A stretch of 53,898 nucleotides of DNA from Pseudolabrys sp. GTDB lineage: Bacteria > Pseudomonadota > Alphaproteobacteria > Rhizobiales > Xanthobacteraceae. Position numbers and translations under genes: made by a program. Location: assembly GCA_022841665.1 (NCBI GenBank), contig JALHRB010000020.1, forward strand, positions 1 through 53,898, read 5' to 3'. Position 1 is the first letter of the stretch; each line of letters begins with the position of its first letter. The notes beneath the pieces were generated by a model. It was not told where the DNA came from, searched no databases, and saw nothing but the letters and a program-made list of their open reading frames with translations. Below, in pieces: positions 1 to 8,186 of the stretch.

Positions 1-1041
1 GGCCGGCGGCTGCGGCGCGGGCGACGGCGGCGGCGCAGCGGCGTCTTTCAGCGCGGGCATATTGGCGGGCGCGCCGGCAGGACCGGCGGCGTCCTTTGCC
101 GGCACCGTCTCCGGCGGCGCGATGGCGAGCGCGAGCGCGGGCGGCTTGGCAGCGGGTTGGGCGTCAGGCTTGCCCTCCTCCATCGCCGTCTTCGGCCTGG
201 CGGGTTCGCCGATCACGTCGACGACGATGCTGCGGTCCTCGCGGAAGGTGCGCAGTTCAGGCGTGCCCTTGTACACGAAGGTGACCGCCGACATGTCGTA
301 GTCGATCTCACCGTCGATCGACTCCAGATGCGGCGGCAGCGTCGCTTTCGCGTCGGCCAGGTCCCATCTGATCTGCTGATCGAAATTGAGCTTGAAGCGC
401 CCGTCCTCGCGCTCGGGGATGGCGTTGGCGCCCTCCGGCATCTCGAAGACGTAGCGCGTGAAGGTCGGCTGCCGCGCGACGCGCACGCGCACCAGCGGCG
501 GCTGCTTCACCTTGGCGGTGAGTTGCTGCTTGTGCAACTGCTTCTCGGCCTGGCGCGCGCGGGCCGCGAGCTCGTCGACGACCTCCTGCGGCAAGCCCGG
601 CATGACGCCGGTCCAGGTCGACGGCAGCATGTCGACATAGAGCCGCTCGGCCGCCGGAATGGTGCTGACCTTTATATTCGGGCGAACGAGCGCGATGCGG
701 ATGGCGGTGCCGTCTGGATCGCGGCGCGCCGCGCTGATGTAGTCGCGCGCGCCGGCGCTCAAGGTATCGACCGAGATGCTCACCGGCTTCTTGAAGGCGA
801 TCACCATGATCGCGCCGGAGACGCTGACCGTGGCGCCGACTTCTTCCGCCATGCGGAAGACCATGCGCGCATAGCCGCCGTCGGTGAAAACCTTGACCTC
901 GCCCTTGACCGGATCGTCGGCTCTCGCGACCCCGCCGGCGAGCGCGGCGAGCGCGAACGCAAAGGCCGCGGCCAGCCTGCGCCACACAGGCGCGGCCGCG
1001 CGCAAACGCGCTTGCGACAGGTCGGTAAGCAATGCCGTCAT
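1..1041 (-). CDS. Secreted protein of unknown function at the end of the fliL-fliM operon (3' end outside window)
   Basis: About 347 codons are visible and the frame is still open at the window edge, so the C-terminus is missing. The ATG at 1041 opens a frame with an Arg-rich start and a hydrophobic stretch at about residues 14-33 ending in ARA, which looks like a signal peptide. A beta-rich region follows, then a Gln/Lys/Arg-rich stretch, and from about residue 284 a Pro/Ala-rich linker. It is the last visible member of the leftward fliL-fliM-DUF6468-motE-like set, 121 bp downstream of the motE-like gene, so a role in motor or envelope assembly is inferred. A CtrA-type box lies 55 bp upstream. 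An alternative ATG at 1066 opens an Arg-rich frame without protein-like composition, which I reject. I do not recognise the family; an AMIN-like N-terminal domain is possible. Confidence 0.7.
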   Translation of the reverse strand, partial: MTALLTDLSQARLRAAAPVWRRLAAAFAFALAALAGGVARADDPVKGEVKVFTDGGYARMVFRMAEEVGATVSVSGAIMVIAFKKPVSISVDTLSAGARDYISAARRDPDGTAIRIALVRPNIKVSTIPAAERLYVDMLPSTWTGVMPGLPQEVVDELAARARQAEKQLHKQQLTAKVKQPPLVRVRVARQPTFTRYVFEMPEGANAIPEREDGRFKLNFDQQIRWDLADAKATLPPHLESIDGEIDYDMSAVTFVYKGTPELRTFREDRSIVVDVIGEPARPKTAMEEGKPDAQPAAKPPALALAIAPPETVPAKDAAGPAGAPANMPALKDAAAPPPSPAPQPPA

Positions 1042-1095
1042 GACGCCGTTCCAGCCGGCGCACCATGCCGGTCGCGAGAGCCTAAAAGGGCGCGT

Positions 1096-1112
1096 TTAAC
1101 GCCGCGTTAACC
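1096..1112. promoter_or_regulatory. CtrA-type binding site (TTAA-N7-TTAACC)
   Basis: The sequence reads TTAA, CGCCGCG, TTAACC, an exact match to the CtrA consensus of alphaproteobacteria, and its two TTAA halves make it nearly palindromic. It lies between the motE-like gene and the first gene, 55 bp upstream of the latter's start. This suggests a cell-cycle-controlled internal promoter for that gene. Binding is inferred. Confidence 0.6.
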
Positions 1113-1162
1113 GTGGCGATCAGAGTCGCCGGATCGGCTTAAGACGGCGCTCAAGAAGGGGC

Positions 1163-2032
1163 TCAGTTCGTCGGCTTGCCTTCGATCTTCGGCAACTGGT
1201 CGACGCCGGTCGCCTTGGCCTGCGCGCCCGCCTTGCCGGCCAGCTCGACGGTCAGCTTTTCGGCCGCCTCCGGCGACATTTGCGCCAGGATTTCCGACAT
1301 CCGCCGCGCATTCATCTGGGTCGAAACCTCGACCAGTATCTTCATATCGAGCCGGTCGAAGATGCGGGCAGCTTCTTTCGGCTTCATGTTCTCGTACATC
1401 TGCACGATGCTCTTTAAGCGCGCCGCCTCCGCCTTGTCGCGTGCCCCGGCCGCGCTGTTGGCGCGCGACTCCATTTCCTTCAACTCGGAAACCTTGGCCT
1501 CCAGGCGTTGCTCGGCCGCCTTGATCAGGCTCTCGCGCATCTCCAGCTCGCGGCTGCGCGTTTCCAGCTCCTGGCGGCGGTCCTGCAGGCGCTCGAGAAT
1601 GGCGCGCTCGCCGGGCGAATTGATGCGGCCCTGCTCCAGCGGAATGCTCGCGCCGGCGACCTCGAGCTTGGGCGGGGCCGGCGGCTTGTCGCTCACCTTG
1701 AGCTTGTCGGCGGCGTTCTTGTCGTCGGCGCCGGCGCTGGGAACCGAGCCGGTGACGTCGCGGTCGCTGTTGAAGTTGAACATCTCCTGCGCCCAGGACT
1801 TCGGCGCGGGCGGGGCCTGCGGCGCGGCCCGGTCGGCAAAGACGATCTTGGGAAACTCCGGAATGGTCTCCGGGTCGATCACCTTCATGTCGGTCTTGTC
1901 GCGGCCTTGCAGCCGCTCGCCCAGCGTATAGCCGCCGTCGAACACCAGACCCGACACCTTGAGCGCGAACAGGCTGCCGATCGCGAGCAGCACGATCGGG
2001 ATCAGCCTGATGTCGCGCAACGTGATCGTCAT
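1163..2032 (-). CDS. MotE-like flagellar protein with MgtE-N domain
   Basis: 289 residues. There is one N-terminal membrane segment at about residues 8-26, a Pro/Ala-rich periplasmic linker to about residue 125, a charged coiled coil at about 130-195, and a C-terminal helical domain containing KEAARIFDRLD and ILAQMSPEAAEKL that matches the MgtE intracellular N-type domain. In Rhizobiales this architecture is MotE, a periplasmic chaperone of the motor protein MotC; many related organisms without MotC also carry it in the fliM operon. Its ATG overlaps the stop of the upstream DUF6468 gene by four bases (ATGA), showing translational coupling. The family is clear; the exact role in this organism is inferred. 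Confidence 0.8.
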   Translation of the reverse strand: MTITLRDIRLIPIVLLAIGSLFALKVSGLVFDGGYTLGERLQGRDKTDMKVIDPETIPEFPKIVFADRAAPQAPPAPKSWAQEMFNFNSDRDVTGSVPSAGADDKNAADKLKVSDKPPAPPKLEVAGASIPLEQGRINSPGERAILERLQDRRQELETRSRELEMRESLIKAAEQRLEAKVSELKEMESRANSAAGARDKAEAARLKSIVQMYENMKPKEAARIFDRLDMKILVEVSTQMNARRMSEILAQMSPEAAEKLTVELAGKAGAQAKATGVDQLPKIEGKPTN

Positions 2033-2445
2033 GCCGCGATGCCGTTAAGCCGCACGCGCGCGCGCTCGGCGAAGGCTTGCGCCGCCGCCGCGACCGACTT
2101 GGCGTCGGGCGCGGGCTCGGGCGGGCGGCCAGCGCCGGCGATGCGCGACAGGCGCATATAAAGCTCTTCGCCCGCCGCGAGCTGGCGCTCGATGTCGGCG
2201 GACAGCTGCTCGCTGCGCTGCAGGCGGTCGGTCAGGACCTGTTCGCCGTCGCGCATGGTCGATTTCAGGCCGGCGATGGCGCGCTCGGCGATGTCGGTGG
2301 CGGTGACCAGTTCGGAGATGGTCGCGCGCAGCGATTGCTCATCGGCCTTCAGAAGCCGGATCTGCCGGTTGAGACGGACACAATAGAGGATGGTCAGCAG
2401 CAGCAGCACCGAGACCATGCTCTCGATCAAAAAACCGTAATTCAT
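2029..2445 (-). CDS. DUF6468 membrane protein of the fliM operon
   Basis: 138 residues starting MNYGFLIES. There is one N-terminal membrane helix (about residues 5-22, with the run VSVLLLLTILYCV). A long amphipathic, probably coiled-coil region then follows to about residue 105 and ends in an Ala-rich helix. Bradyrhizobiaceae carry a protein of this size and layout between fliM and the motE-like gene, which is the basis for the DUF6468 call. The start at 2445 lies 2 bp past the fliM stop, and the 3' end overlaps the next gene by 4 bp, so it is a tightly coupled operon member. Its function is unknown; a motor or export accessory role is likely from context. Confidence 0.75.
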   Translation of the reverse strand: MNYGFLIESMVSVLLLLTILYCVRLNRQIRLLKADEQSLRATISELVTATDIAERAIAGLKSTMRDGEQVLTDRLQRSEQLSADIERQLAAGEELYMRLSRIAGAGRPPEPAPDAKSVAAAAQAFAERARVRLNGIAA

Positions 2446-2447
2446 GA

Positions 2448-3647
2448 TCACTGAGCCTCCATGCGGTTGTTGGCCTCGTCGGCCTTCTCGAACATGGCGA
2501 AGGTGGTGCGCGGCTTGCGCAACGGCTTGCCGACGCGCACAGCGACGCGGTCGCCGACCTTGCCCATCCGCCCTTCGGTGAGAGCGACGTCGCCGCAGCG
2601 CACGGTCACCATGGCGTCGGGCTTGAGCTCGAGCATCAAGGTGTCGCCGACTTCGAGGCTCATCATCCGCCGCAGCGGCAGCCGCGCTTCGTACAGCACG
2701 GCATCGACGCCGATCTGCGCCTGGCCGATCTCCGTGGCGAGGTGCCCTTCCCAGATCGGGTCGCGGCCGAACTTCTCGCCCATGAACATCTGGAGAAGCG
2801 TGGCGCGAATCGGCTCGATCGTCGCGTAAGGCAGCAGCAATTCGATGCTGCCGCCGCGGTCTTCCATGTCGATGCGCAGGCGCACCAGGATCGCGGCATT
2901 GGCGGGACGCGAAATGGCGGCGAAGCGCGGGTTGGTCTCCAGCCGGTCGATGTTGAACTTGACCGGCGACAGCGGCTTGAAGGCGAGCTCGGCGTCGGCC
3001 AGCACCACCTCGATCATGCGCTTGACCAGGTTGGTCTCGATCGTGGTGTAGGGGCGGCCCTCGACGCGCACCGTGCTCTGGCCGCGGCGGCCGCCGAGCA
3101 GCACGTCGATGATCGAATAGATCAGGCTGGAATTGACGGTGGCGAGACCGAAATTGTCCCACTCCTCGGCCTTGAACACGGCGAGGATCGCCGGCAGCGG
3201 GATCGAATTAAGGTAATCGCCGAAGCGCACCGAGGTGATGCGATCGAGCGAGACTTCGACGTTGTCGGAGGTGAAGTTGCGCAAAGAGGTCGTCATCAAC
3301 CGCACCAGGCGGTCGAAGACGATTTCCAGCATCGGCAGGCGCTCGTAGGACACCATCGCCGAGTCGATGATGGCGCGGATGCCGGAATTGTCGTTGAGCG
3401 TGACGTCGGCGAGGCTGAAACCGAGCAGACTGTCGATTTCTTCCTGATTGAGGATGCGCTCGGCGCCGCCCTTGGCCGACTGCGCGCCGCCGCCGTCGTC
3501 GACCATTGCGGCCCATTGCGCGGCAGCCTCATCGACGCCGGTTGAGGGCCCGGCCTCGGCCCCGGCGGGGGCACCCGATTCCGCTTCCAGCGCCAGACCC
3601 CATTCGGCGGCAAGCGCGTCCTGATCGATTTGGTCTTTGTTCGCCAT
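2448..3647 (-). CDS. fliM: Flagellar motor switch protein FliM
   Basis: 399 residues. FliM sits in the C-ring, binds CheY-P through its N-terminus, and with FliG and FliN sets rotation direction. The recognisable core starts with ILNQEEIDSLLGF near residue 65 and continues with the CheC-like middle domain (YERLPMLEIVFDRLVRLMTT) and the C-terminal SpoA (FliN-like) domain (LRRMMSLEVGDTLML). The ~60-residue N-terminal extension is acidic and Ala/Gly-rich, longer than in enterobacteria. No fliN or fliG is next to it. It follows fliL with a 43-bp spacer holding a perfect hairpin and precedes the DUF6468 gene by 2 bp. Confidence 0.95.
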   Translation of the reverse strand: MANKDQIDQDALAAEWGLALEAESGAPAGAEAGPSTGVDEAAAQWAAMVDDGGGAQSAKGGAERILNQEEIDSLLGFSLADVTLNDNSGIRAIIDSAMVSYERLPMLEIVFDRLVRLMTTSLRNFTSDNVEVSLDRITSVRFGDYLNSIPLPAILAVFKAEEWDNFGLATVNSSLIYSIIDVLLGGRRGQSTVRVEGRPYTTIETNLVKRMIEVVLADAELAFKPLSPVKFNIDRLETNPRFAAISRPANAAILVRLRIDMEDRGGSIELLLPYATIEPIRATLLQMFMGEKFGRDPIWEGHLATEIGQAQIGVDAVLYEARLPLRRMMSLEVGDTLMLELKPDAMVTVRCGDVALTEGRMGKVGDRVAVRVGKPLRKPRTTFAMFEKADEANNRMEAQ

Positions 3648-3668
3648 CTTCTACGGCCGTCTTAACGG

Positions 3669-3692
3669 GAGCATGATTTCGGGATCATGCTC
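3669..3692. repeat. Short palindromic element in the fliL-fliM spacer
   Basis: Perfect inverted repeat GAGCATGAT - TTCGGG - ATCATGCTC occupying most of the fliL-fliM spacer and touching the fliL stop codon. A related arm, GAGCATGATTT, occurs at 31213 next to another hairpin. Elements with GAGCATGAT ends are common between genes in Bradyrhizobium-type genomes. There is no T-run, so it is not a terminator; it may affect mRNA stability or fliM translation. Confidence 0.6.
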
Positions 3693-4203
3693 ACTGGACG
3701 ACGATCTCCTTGAACAGAACGGCGGTGATGCGGTTGGGCGCGACCACGGCGTTCACCCGTCGCGTCAGCTCTTCCTTAAGGCGGTAGAGACCGGCCGAGC
3801 CGTCGAGGTCGGTCGGGCGCAGCTCGCGCAGGTAGGTTTGGAAGGCGTCCATTACCCGCGGCATCAGCGGCTGGATCTGCTGCACCAGCGCCGCATCGGG
3901 CAGCTCGAGCACGACCTTCACCTTGAGATATTGCGTGCGATCGCTGCCGGCGTTGGACAGGTTCACCAGCACGTCGGGCAGGTCGACGAAGGTCGCGGGC
4001 TTGGCGACCGCCTCCTTCGGCTTATCGGCGGAACGGCCGAAGAAAAGGTAAGCGCCGCCGCCGCCGCCACCGAGCACAAGGACGCCGGTGGCTGCGATGA
4101 TCATCATCTTGAGGGAAAGCTTCTTGGTCTTTGCCGGCGCCTGCTCGCCCTCGCCTTCCGGCTCGTCCTTCTGAGCGTCCACCTTCTTCGCCTTGGCTGC
4201 CAT
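3691..4203 (-). CDS. fliL: Flagellar basal body-associated protein FliL
   Basis: 170 residues. It has a Lys-rich cytoplasmic N-terminus, a single membrane segment at about residues 32-56 (MIIAATGVLVLGGGGGGAYL), and a periplasmic domain containing VDLPDVLVNLSNAG and VVLELPDAALVQQIQPLM, typical of FliL. FliL forms rings around the stator and supports torque under load. It is the first gene of the leftward operon, divergent from flgF across a 365-bp regulatory region. The start at 4203 gives a normal-length protein. Confidence 0.93.
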   Translation of the reverse strand: MAAKAKKVDAQKDEPEGEGEQAPAKTKKLSLKMMIIAATGVLVLGGGGGGAYLFFGRSADKPKEAVAKPATFVDLPDVLVNLSNAGSDRTQYLKVKVVLELPDAALVQQIQPLMPRVMDAFQTYLRELRPTDLDGSAGLYRLKEELTRRVNAVVAPNRITAVLFKEIVVQ

Positions 4204-4568
4204 GCAGTCCCCAATTCACACATGTCGGGCGGGTCCGCGCGAAACGCCGCGCCACAAGCCATCGCCGTGGATGTCCAGGCTTCGCGCCCCCCACGGCGAA
4301 GGTAGGTGGCCATGGTTAACAGATGCTTTCCGGGGAACCCCAACCGGGAAACTTTTGCCGGGTAGCCTTGCCGAAAGGCGCTTTTTGCCGGCTCAAATCA
4401 AACGGTATTTTACGATAAGCCATTGATTTAATTAGATTTTCGTTTCTGGCACGGCGGCTGCACAGTCCCTAGCAGCCGCACCGGCTTGGGAGAGCTGTGG
4501 TGTGGCGGAACGTGCCGGCGACTGGCCTCGGGAGGGCCGGCCTGCCGGACGATCAAGGGGAGCTACCG
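4204..4568. promoter_or_regulatory. Divergent regulatory region between fliL and flgF
   Basis: No gene is visible in these 365 bp. The stretch near 4390-4440 is unusually AT-rich for this genome. The right-hand part carries the sigma54-like box for flgF. A TTAAC half-site at about 4316 could bind CtrA, but a full site is missing. I could not find a convincing sigma54 box pointing toward fliL. Confidence 0.6.
4447..4461 (+). promoter_or_regulatory. Sigma54-type promoter upstream of flgF
   Basis: TGGCAC-GGCGG-CTGC, with the invariant GG and GC dinucleotides at the required spacing and one mismatch to TGGCAC-N5-TTGC. It lies 107 bp before the flgF ATG. Alphaproteobacterial hook/basal-body operons are often RpoN-dependent with FlbD as activator, and fliX is present in this window. 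Confidence 0.7.
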
Positions 4569-5333
4569 ATGCAGAATGCGCTTCTGGTCGGACTGTCACG
4601 CCAGGTCGCGCTCAGGCGCGAGCTGGACGTGGTCGCCAACAATATCGCCAACCTGAACACCACCGGCTTCAAGAGCGCCGGGTCGCTGTTCGAGGAATAT
4701 GTCGGGCCGAACGCGCGCGCTGCCAACGTGTCGGGCGGCGACCGGCGCGTCAGCTTCGTGCGCGACCGGGCCACCTGGATCGACCTCTCCCAGGGCCCGA
4801 TCGAGCGCACCGGCAACCCGCTCGACATCGCGCTCGACGGCAAAGGCTACCTGGCGGTGCAGACGCCGCAGGGCGAGCGCTACACCCGCAACGGCGCGCT
4901 GCAGATCAACAGCAGCGGCGAACTGGTGACGAACGAAGGCTACCAGGTGCTCGGCGAGTCAGGGCCGATCACATTGCAGCCGAAGGATCGCGACGTGACC
5001 ATCAGCCCGGACGGCACCATCAGCGTGCGCGAGGGCAGCGCCGCGATCGACGCGCAGCGCGGCAAGTTGCGCATGGTCGCCTTCGACAAGCCGAGCCAGT
5101 TGCGGAAGGACGGCGCCGGCACCTTCAACGTACCGGAGGGCGTCACCCTGCAGCCCGACACCGATACACGCATCGTCCAGGGCGCGGTGGAGAAGTCGAA
5201 CGTGCGCTCGGTCGTGGAGATGGCGCGCATGATCGAGGTCACCCGCGCTTACACCCAGGTAGCGACCCTGCTGACGCAGCAGGCCGACTTGAACCGCACG
5301 GCGATCGAGAAGCTCGCCGAAGTGCCGAACTGA
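4569..5333 (+). CDS. flgF: Flagellar proximal rod protein FlgF
   Basis: 254 residues from the ATG at 4569, preceded by the strong ribosome-binding site AGGGGAG. The N-terminal rod motif (ELDVVANNIANLNTTGFK) and the C-terminal rod helix (SVVEMARMIEVTRAYTQVATLL) are both present, with a central D1 domain containing YTRNGALQINSSGELV. FlgF assembles into the proximal rod under FlgG. A longer frame from 4497 reads through the promoter-proximal leader and is not used. It is the first gene of the flgF-flgG-flgA-flgH operon behind a sigma54-like box. Confidence 0.95.
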   Translation: MQNALLVGLSRQVALRRELDVVANNIANLNTTGFKSAGSLFEEYVGPNARAANVSGGDRRVSFVRDRATWIDLSQGPIERTGNPLDIALDGKGYLAVQTPQGERYTRNGALQINSSGELVTNEGYQVLGESGPITLQPKDRDVTISPDGTISVREGSAAIDAQRGKLRMVAFDKPSQLRKDGAGTFNVPEGVTLQPDTDTRIVQGAVEKSNVRSVVEMARMIEVTRAYTQVATLLTQQADLNRTAIEKLAEVPN

Positions 5334-5351
5334 GCGAGGGAGATTCAGCTT

Positions 5352-6140
5352 ATGCGCGCACTTCACACCGCGGCGACCGGAATGATGGCCCAGGAACTCA
5401 ACGTCCAGGTCATCTCCAACAACATCGCCAACATGCGCACGACCGGCTACAAGCGCCAGCGCGCCGAATTCCAGGACCTGCTTTACGAGCACGTCAACCG
5501 CGCCGGCACGCAGACCTCGTCGCAGGGCAACATCCTGCCCGCCGGCATCGAGCTCGGCTCCGGCGTCAAGACCGTCGCCACGCCGCGCCTGATGACGCAG
5601 GGCTCGCTCTTGCAGAGCGGCAAGAACTACGACCTCGCCATCCGCGGCGAAGGTTTCTTCAAGATCCAGCTGCCGGACGGCCGCACCGCCTACACGCGCG
5701 ACGGCTCGTTCGAACTCGACGCGCAAGGGCGCCTGGTCACCGTGCAGGGCAACGTGCTGCAACCCGGCATCACCATTCCGCCGAACGCGACCTCGGTGTC
5801 GATCAATTCGCAGGGCCAGGTGTCGATCACGCAGCCGGGCTCGAACGTGGCAAACCAGGTCGGCCAGATCGAGCTCTCGCTGTTCATCAACAAAGCCGGC
5901 CTGCAGAGCATGGGCGACAACCTCTATCTGGAGACGCCCGCCTCCGGCCAGCCGCAGAACGGCACGCCGCAGACCGACGGCTTCGGCAACCTGCAGCAGG
6001 GCTATCTCGAGCAGGCCAATGTCGAGGCGGTGAGCGAGATCTCGGACCTGATCGCCGCGCAACGCGCCTACGAGATGAACGCCAAGGTGATCACCGCGGC
6101 CGACCAGATGCTGTCGTCCACCTCCAACATGATGCGCTGA
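5352..6140 (+). CDS. flgG: Flagellar distal rod protein FlgG
   Basis: 262 residues, the usual FlgG length. It starts MRALHTAATGMMAQELNVQV, followed by the rod motif VISNNIANMRTTGYKRQRAEF, and ends with EISDLIAAQRAYEMNAKV, the C-terminal helix characteristic of FlgG. It forms the distal rod that passes through the P and L rings. A GAGGGAG ribosome-binding site precedes the ATG, 18 bp after the flgF stop, so the two rod genes are co-transcribed. Confidence 0.97.
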   Translation: MRALHTAATGMMAQELNVQVISNNIANMRTTGYKRQRAEFQDLLYEHVNRAGTQTSSQGNILPAGIELGSGVKTVATPRLMTQGSLLQSGKNYDLAIRGEGFFKIQLPDGRTAYTRDGSFELDAQGRLVTVQGNVLQPGITIPPNATSVSINSQGQVSITQPGSNVANQVGQIELSLFINKAGLQSMGDNLYLETPASGQPQNGTPQTDGFGNLQQGYLEQANVEAVSEISDLIAAQRAYEMNAKVITAADQMLSSTSNMMR

Positions 6141-6150
6141 GGTGAGAACC

Positions 6151-7125
6151 ATGATCCGCATCCTCCTCGCCGCCTTCGCCCTCCTCTTCGCCGGCGCCGC
6201 CACTGCGCAAGAGCGGCCGGTGCTGAAAGCCTCCGCCACCGTCACCAGCGACGTGGTGCGCATCGGCGACCTGATCGACCACGCCGGTATCGTCGCCAAG
6301 GTGGCGATCTTCCGCGCGCCCGATCTCGGCTATACCGGCTCGGTCTCCGCCGAAGCCGTGGCGGAAGCCGTGCGCGCGCATTCCCTGATCGGGCTCGACA
6401 CCGCCGGCTTGAGCGAAGTGACGGTGACGCGCGCGGCGCGCAGCATCCCCTCCGAAGAGGTCGAGGAAGCGATCGCACAGGCGCTGTCGGCGCAATATGC
6501 GCTTGGCCCCGCCGCCGACATCGAGGTGACGTTCGAGCGCGAGATGCGCGCCATGCACGTGGACCCGAGCGCGACCGGCGCGTTGCGCGTCGGCCACATC
6601 ACTTACGAGCCGCGCAGCGGCCGCTTCGACGCCACCATCGAGATTCCGACGAGCGCGAGCAACCGCGGCACCTATCGGCTGGCCGGCCGCGCTACGGCGA
6701 CCATGGAAGTGGTGAGCCTCGTGCGCCCGATCGAGCGCGGCGGTGTGCTGAAGGAAGCCGACGTCGTGGTCGACCGGCGTCCGCGCGCCACCGCCGGCCG
6801 CGACCTCGTCACCGACCGCAGCCAGGCCATCGGGCTCGCCGCCCGCGGCCCCTTGCAGCCGGGCCGCCCGCTGCGCAGCGCCGAACTGATGAAGCCCGAA
6901 TTGGTGGCGCGCAACCAGGCCGTGACCATGATCTTCGAGGTGCCGGGCATCACGCTCACGGTGCGCGGCAAGGCGCTGGAAGCCGGCGCCGAGGGCGACA
7001 CCATCTCGGTGCTCAACGAGCAATCCAAGCGCACCGTGCATGGCGTCGTGGTCGGGCCCGGCCACGTGGTCATCGCGTCGGCGCCGGCGCGGCTCGCCGC
7101 CGCCGGCCGGGGCCAGTCCGAATAA
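6151..7125 (+). CDS. flgA: Flagellar P-ring assembly chaperone FlgA
   Basis: 324 residues from the ATG at 6151, with a clean Sec signal peptide (LLAAFALLFAGAATA, cleavage near residue 22). The C-terminal half holds the SAF-like domain (VLKEADVVVDRRPRATAGR) and the FlgA signature VPGITLTVRGKALEAG. It is longer than E. coli FlgA because of an extra N-terminal domain, which is usual in alphaproteobacteria. It chaperones FlgI in the periplasm. The upstream GTG at 6142 is a less likely start. It sits 10 bp after flgG and 89 bp before flgH. Confidence 0.93.
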   Translation: MIRILLAAFALLFAGAATAQERPVLKASATVTSDVVRIGDLIDHAGIVAKVAIFRAPDLGYTGSVSAEAVAEAVRAHSLIGLDTAGLSEVTVTRAARSIPSEEVEEAIAQALSAQYALGPAADIEVTFEREMRAMHVDPSATGALRVGHITYEPRSGRFDATIEIPTSASNRGTYRLAGRATATMEVVSLVRPIERGGVLKEADVVVDRRPRATAGRDLVTDRSQAIGLAARGPLQPGRPLRSAELMKPELVARNQAVTMIFEVPGITLTVRGKALEAGAEGDTISVLNEQSKRTVHGVVVGPGHVVIASAPARLAAAGRGQSE

Positions 7126-7214
7126 ACATGAACCGGCATGCGACCGATGACGTGCAAATGAGAAAGCGACCCAACCGACAGCGCGCGCGTGCGCCTTTTG
7201 TGAAAGCGACGTCG

Positions 7215-7961
7215 ATGAAAGCCAATATCGTGATGCGTCCTATCCTTCTGTCCGTTCTCGCCGGCTCGCTGCTGAGCGGCTGCGCGGCCTTCGACCGGAT
7301 CAAGAACATCGGCCAGGCGCCGCCTTTGTCGACGGTCGACAACCCGACGACGCGGCCGGGCTACAAGCCGGTGCAGATGCCGATGCCGGCGGCGCAGCCC
7401 GCCTCCTACAATCCCAACTCGCTGTGGCGGAACGGCTCGCGCGCCTTCTTCAAGGACCAGCGCGCGCACCAGGTCGGCGACATCCTCACGGTGAAGGTCA
7501 ACATCACCGACAAGGCCATCATCGACAACGAGACCAAGCGCAGCCGCACCGCGGCGGAAGACTCCGGCATCGACAACTTCTTCGGCAAGAGCAAGGTGCC
7601 GATCCTGAACACCGCCGTGCCGACCAAGATCTTCACAGCGGATTCGACCGGCTCGTCGGAAGGCAAGGGTTCGGTCAACCGCCAGGAGGCGCTGCTGACC
7701 AACGTCGCCGGCGTGGTGACGCAGGTGCTGCCGAACGGCAACCTGGTGATCGAGGGCCGGCAGGAAATCCGCGTCAACTTCGAAATCCGCGAGCTGATCG
7801 TGGCCGGCATCGTGCGGCCGGAGGACATCGAGAGCGACAACACCATCGAGTCGACCAAGATCGCCCAGGCGCGCATCGCCTATGGCGGCCGCGGCCAGAT
7901 CACCGACGTGCAGCAGCCGCGCTACGGCCAGCAGGTGCTCGACGTGATCCTGCCGTTCTAA
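7215..7961 (+). CDS. flgH: Flagellar L-ring lipoprotein FlgH
   Basis: 248 residues from the ATG at 7215, with a lipoprotein signal and lipobox LSGC (lipidated Cys at about residue 23). The body carries the FlgH motifs SLWRNGSRAFFKDQRAHQVG, DILTVKVNITDKA and VEGRQEIRVNFE-like strands, ending in RIAYGGRGQITDVQQPRYGQ. FlgH forms the outer-membrane L ring. Starts at 7128 or 7158 would add a basic tail before the signal peptide, and 7233 would give the shortest signal, so the start is uncertain by a few codons. It is the last flagellar gene of this operon. Confidence 0.92.
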   Translation: MKANIVMRPILLSVLAGSLLSGCAAFDRIKNIGQAPPLSTVDNPTTRPGYKPVQMPMPAAQPASYNPNSLWRNGSRAFFKDQRAHQVGDILTVKVNITDKAIIDNETKRSRTAAEDSGIDNFFGKSKVPILNTAVPTKIFTADSTGSSEGKGSVNRQEALLTNVAGVVTQVLPNGNLVIEGRQEIRVNFEIRELIVAGIVRPEDIESDNTIESTKIAQARIAYGGRGQITDVQQPRYGQQVLDVILPF

Positions 7962-8030
7962 CCCATGTCTGTTCGTAGTGGCTCACCACTTACTCCGTTC
8001 GTACCTGCGCAAGCGGGGACCCTGCGCTGG

Positions 8031-8050
8031 ATTCCCGCTTACGTGGGAAT
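8031..8050. repeat. Intergenic palindromic repeat fragment
   Basis: Hairpin ATTCCCGC-TTAC-GTGGGAAT, preceded by CTGG and followed by GAAC. Elements reading GGATTCCCGC..GCGGGAATGA are dispersed between genes in Bradyrhizobium-like genomes. It lies at the junction between flgH and the accessory gene pair to its right. Confidence 0.55.
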
Positions 8051-8148
8051 GAACAGAGCAGCTTTGACCCGAGGCGAGAAAGTCTAACGCCTCAAACGAG
8101 CTCCCGCGCCGTGTTGCGTCTCGCGAGCGTAAACGGCGTCAACGACGC

Positions 8149-8186
8149 GGCCTCCGGCGGCTCCCCTGCCGGAGGCCGTGTTCTTT
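8149..8186 (+). terminator. Rho-independent terminator after flgH
   Basis: Perfect 10-bp stem GGCCTCCGGC / GCCGGAGGCC (8149-8158 and 8168-8177) with a 9-base loop, followed by GTGTTCTTTT. It ends the flgF-flgG-flgA-flgH transcript and touches the stop of the convergent lipoprotein gene. Confidence 0.75.

Noticed and set aside
308-1066. A 252-codon frame on the minus strand beginning at 1066.
   Set aside because: It is an Arg-rich shadow of the frame starting at 1041, which has a signal peptide and continues to the window edge.
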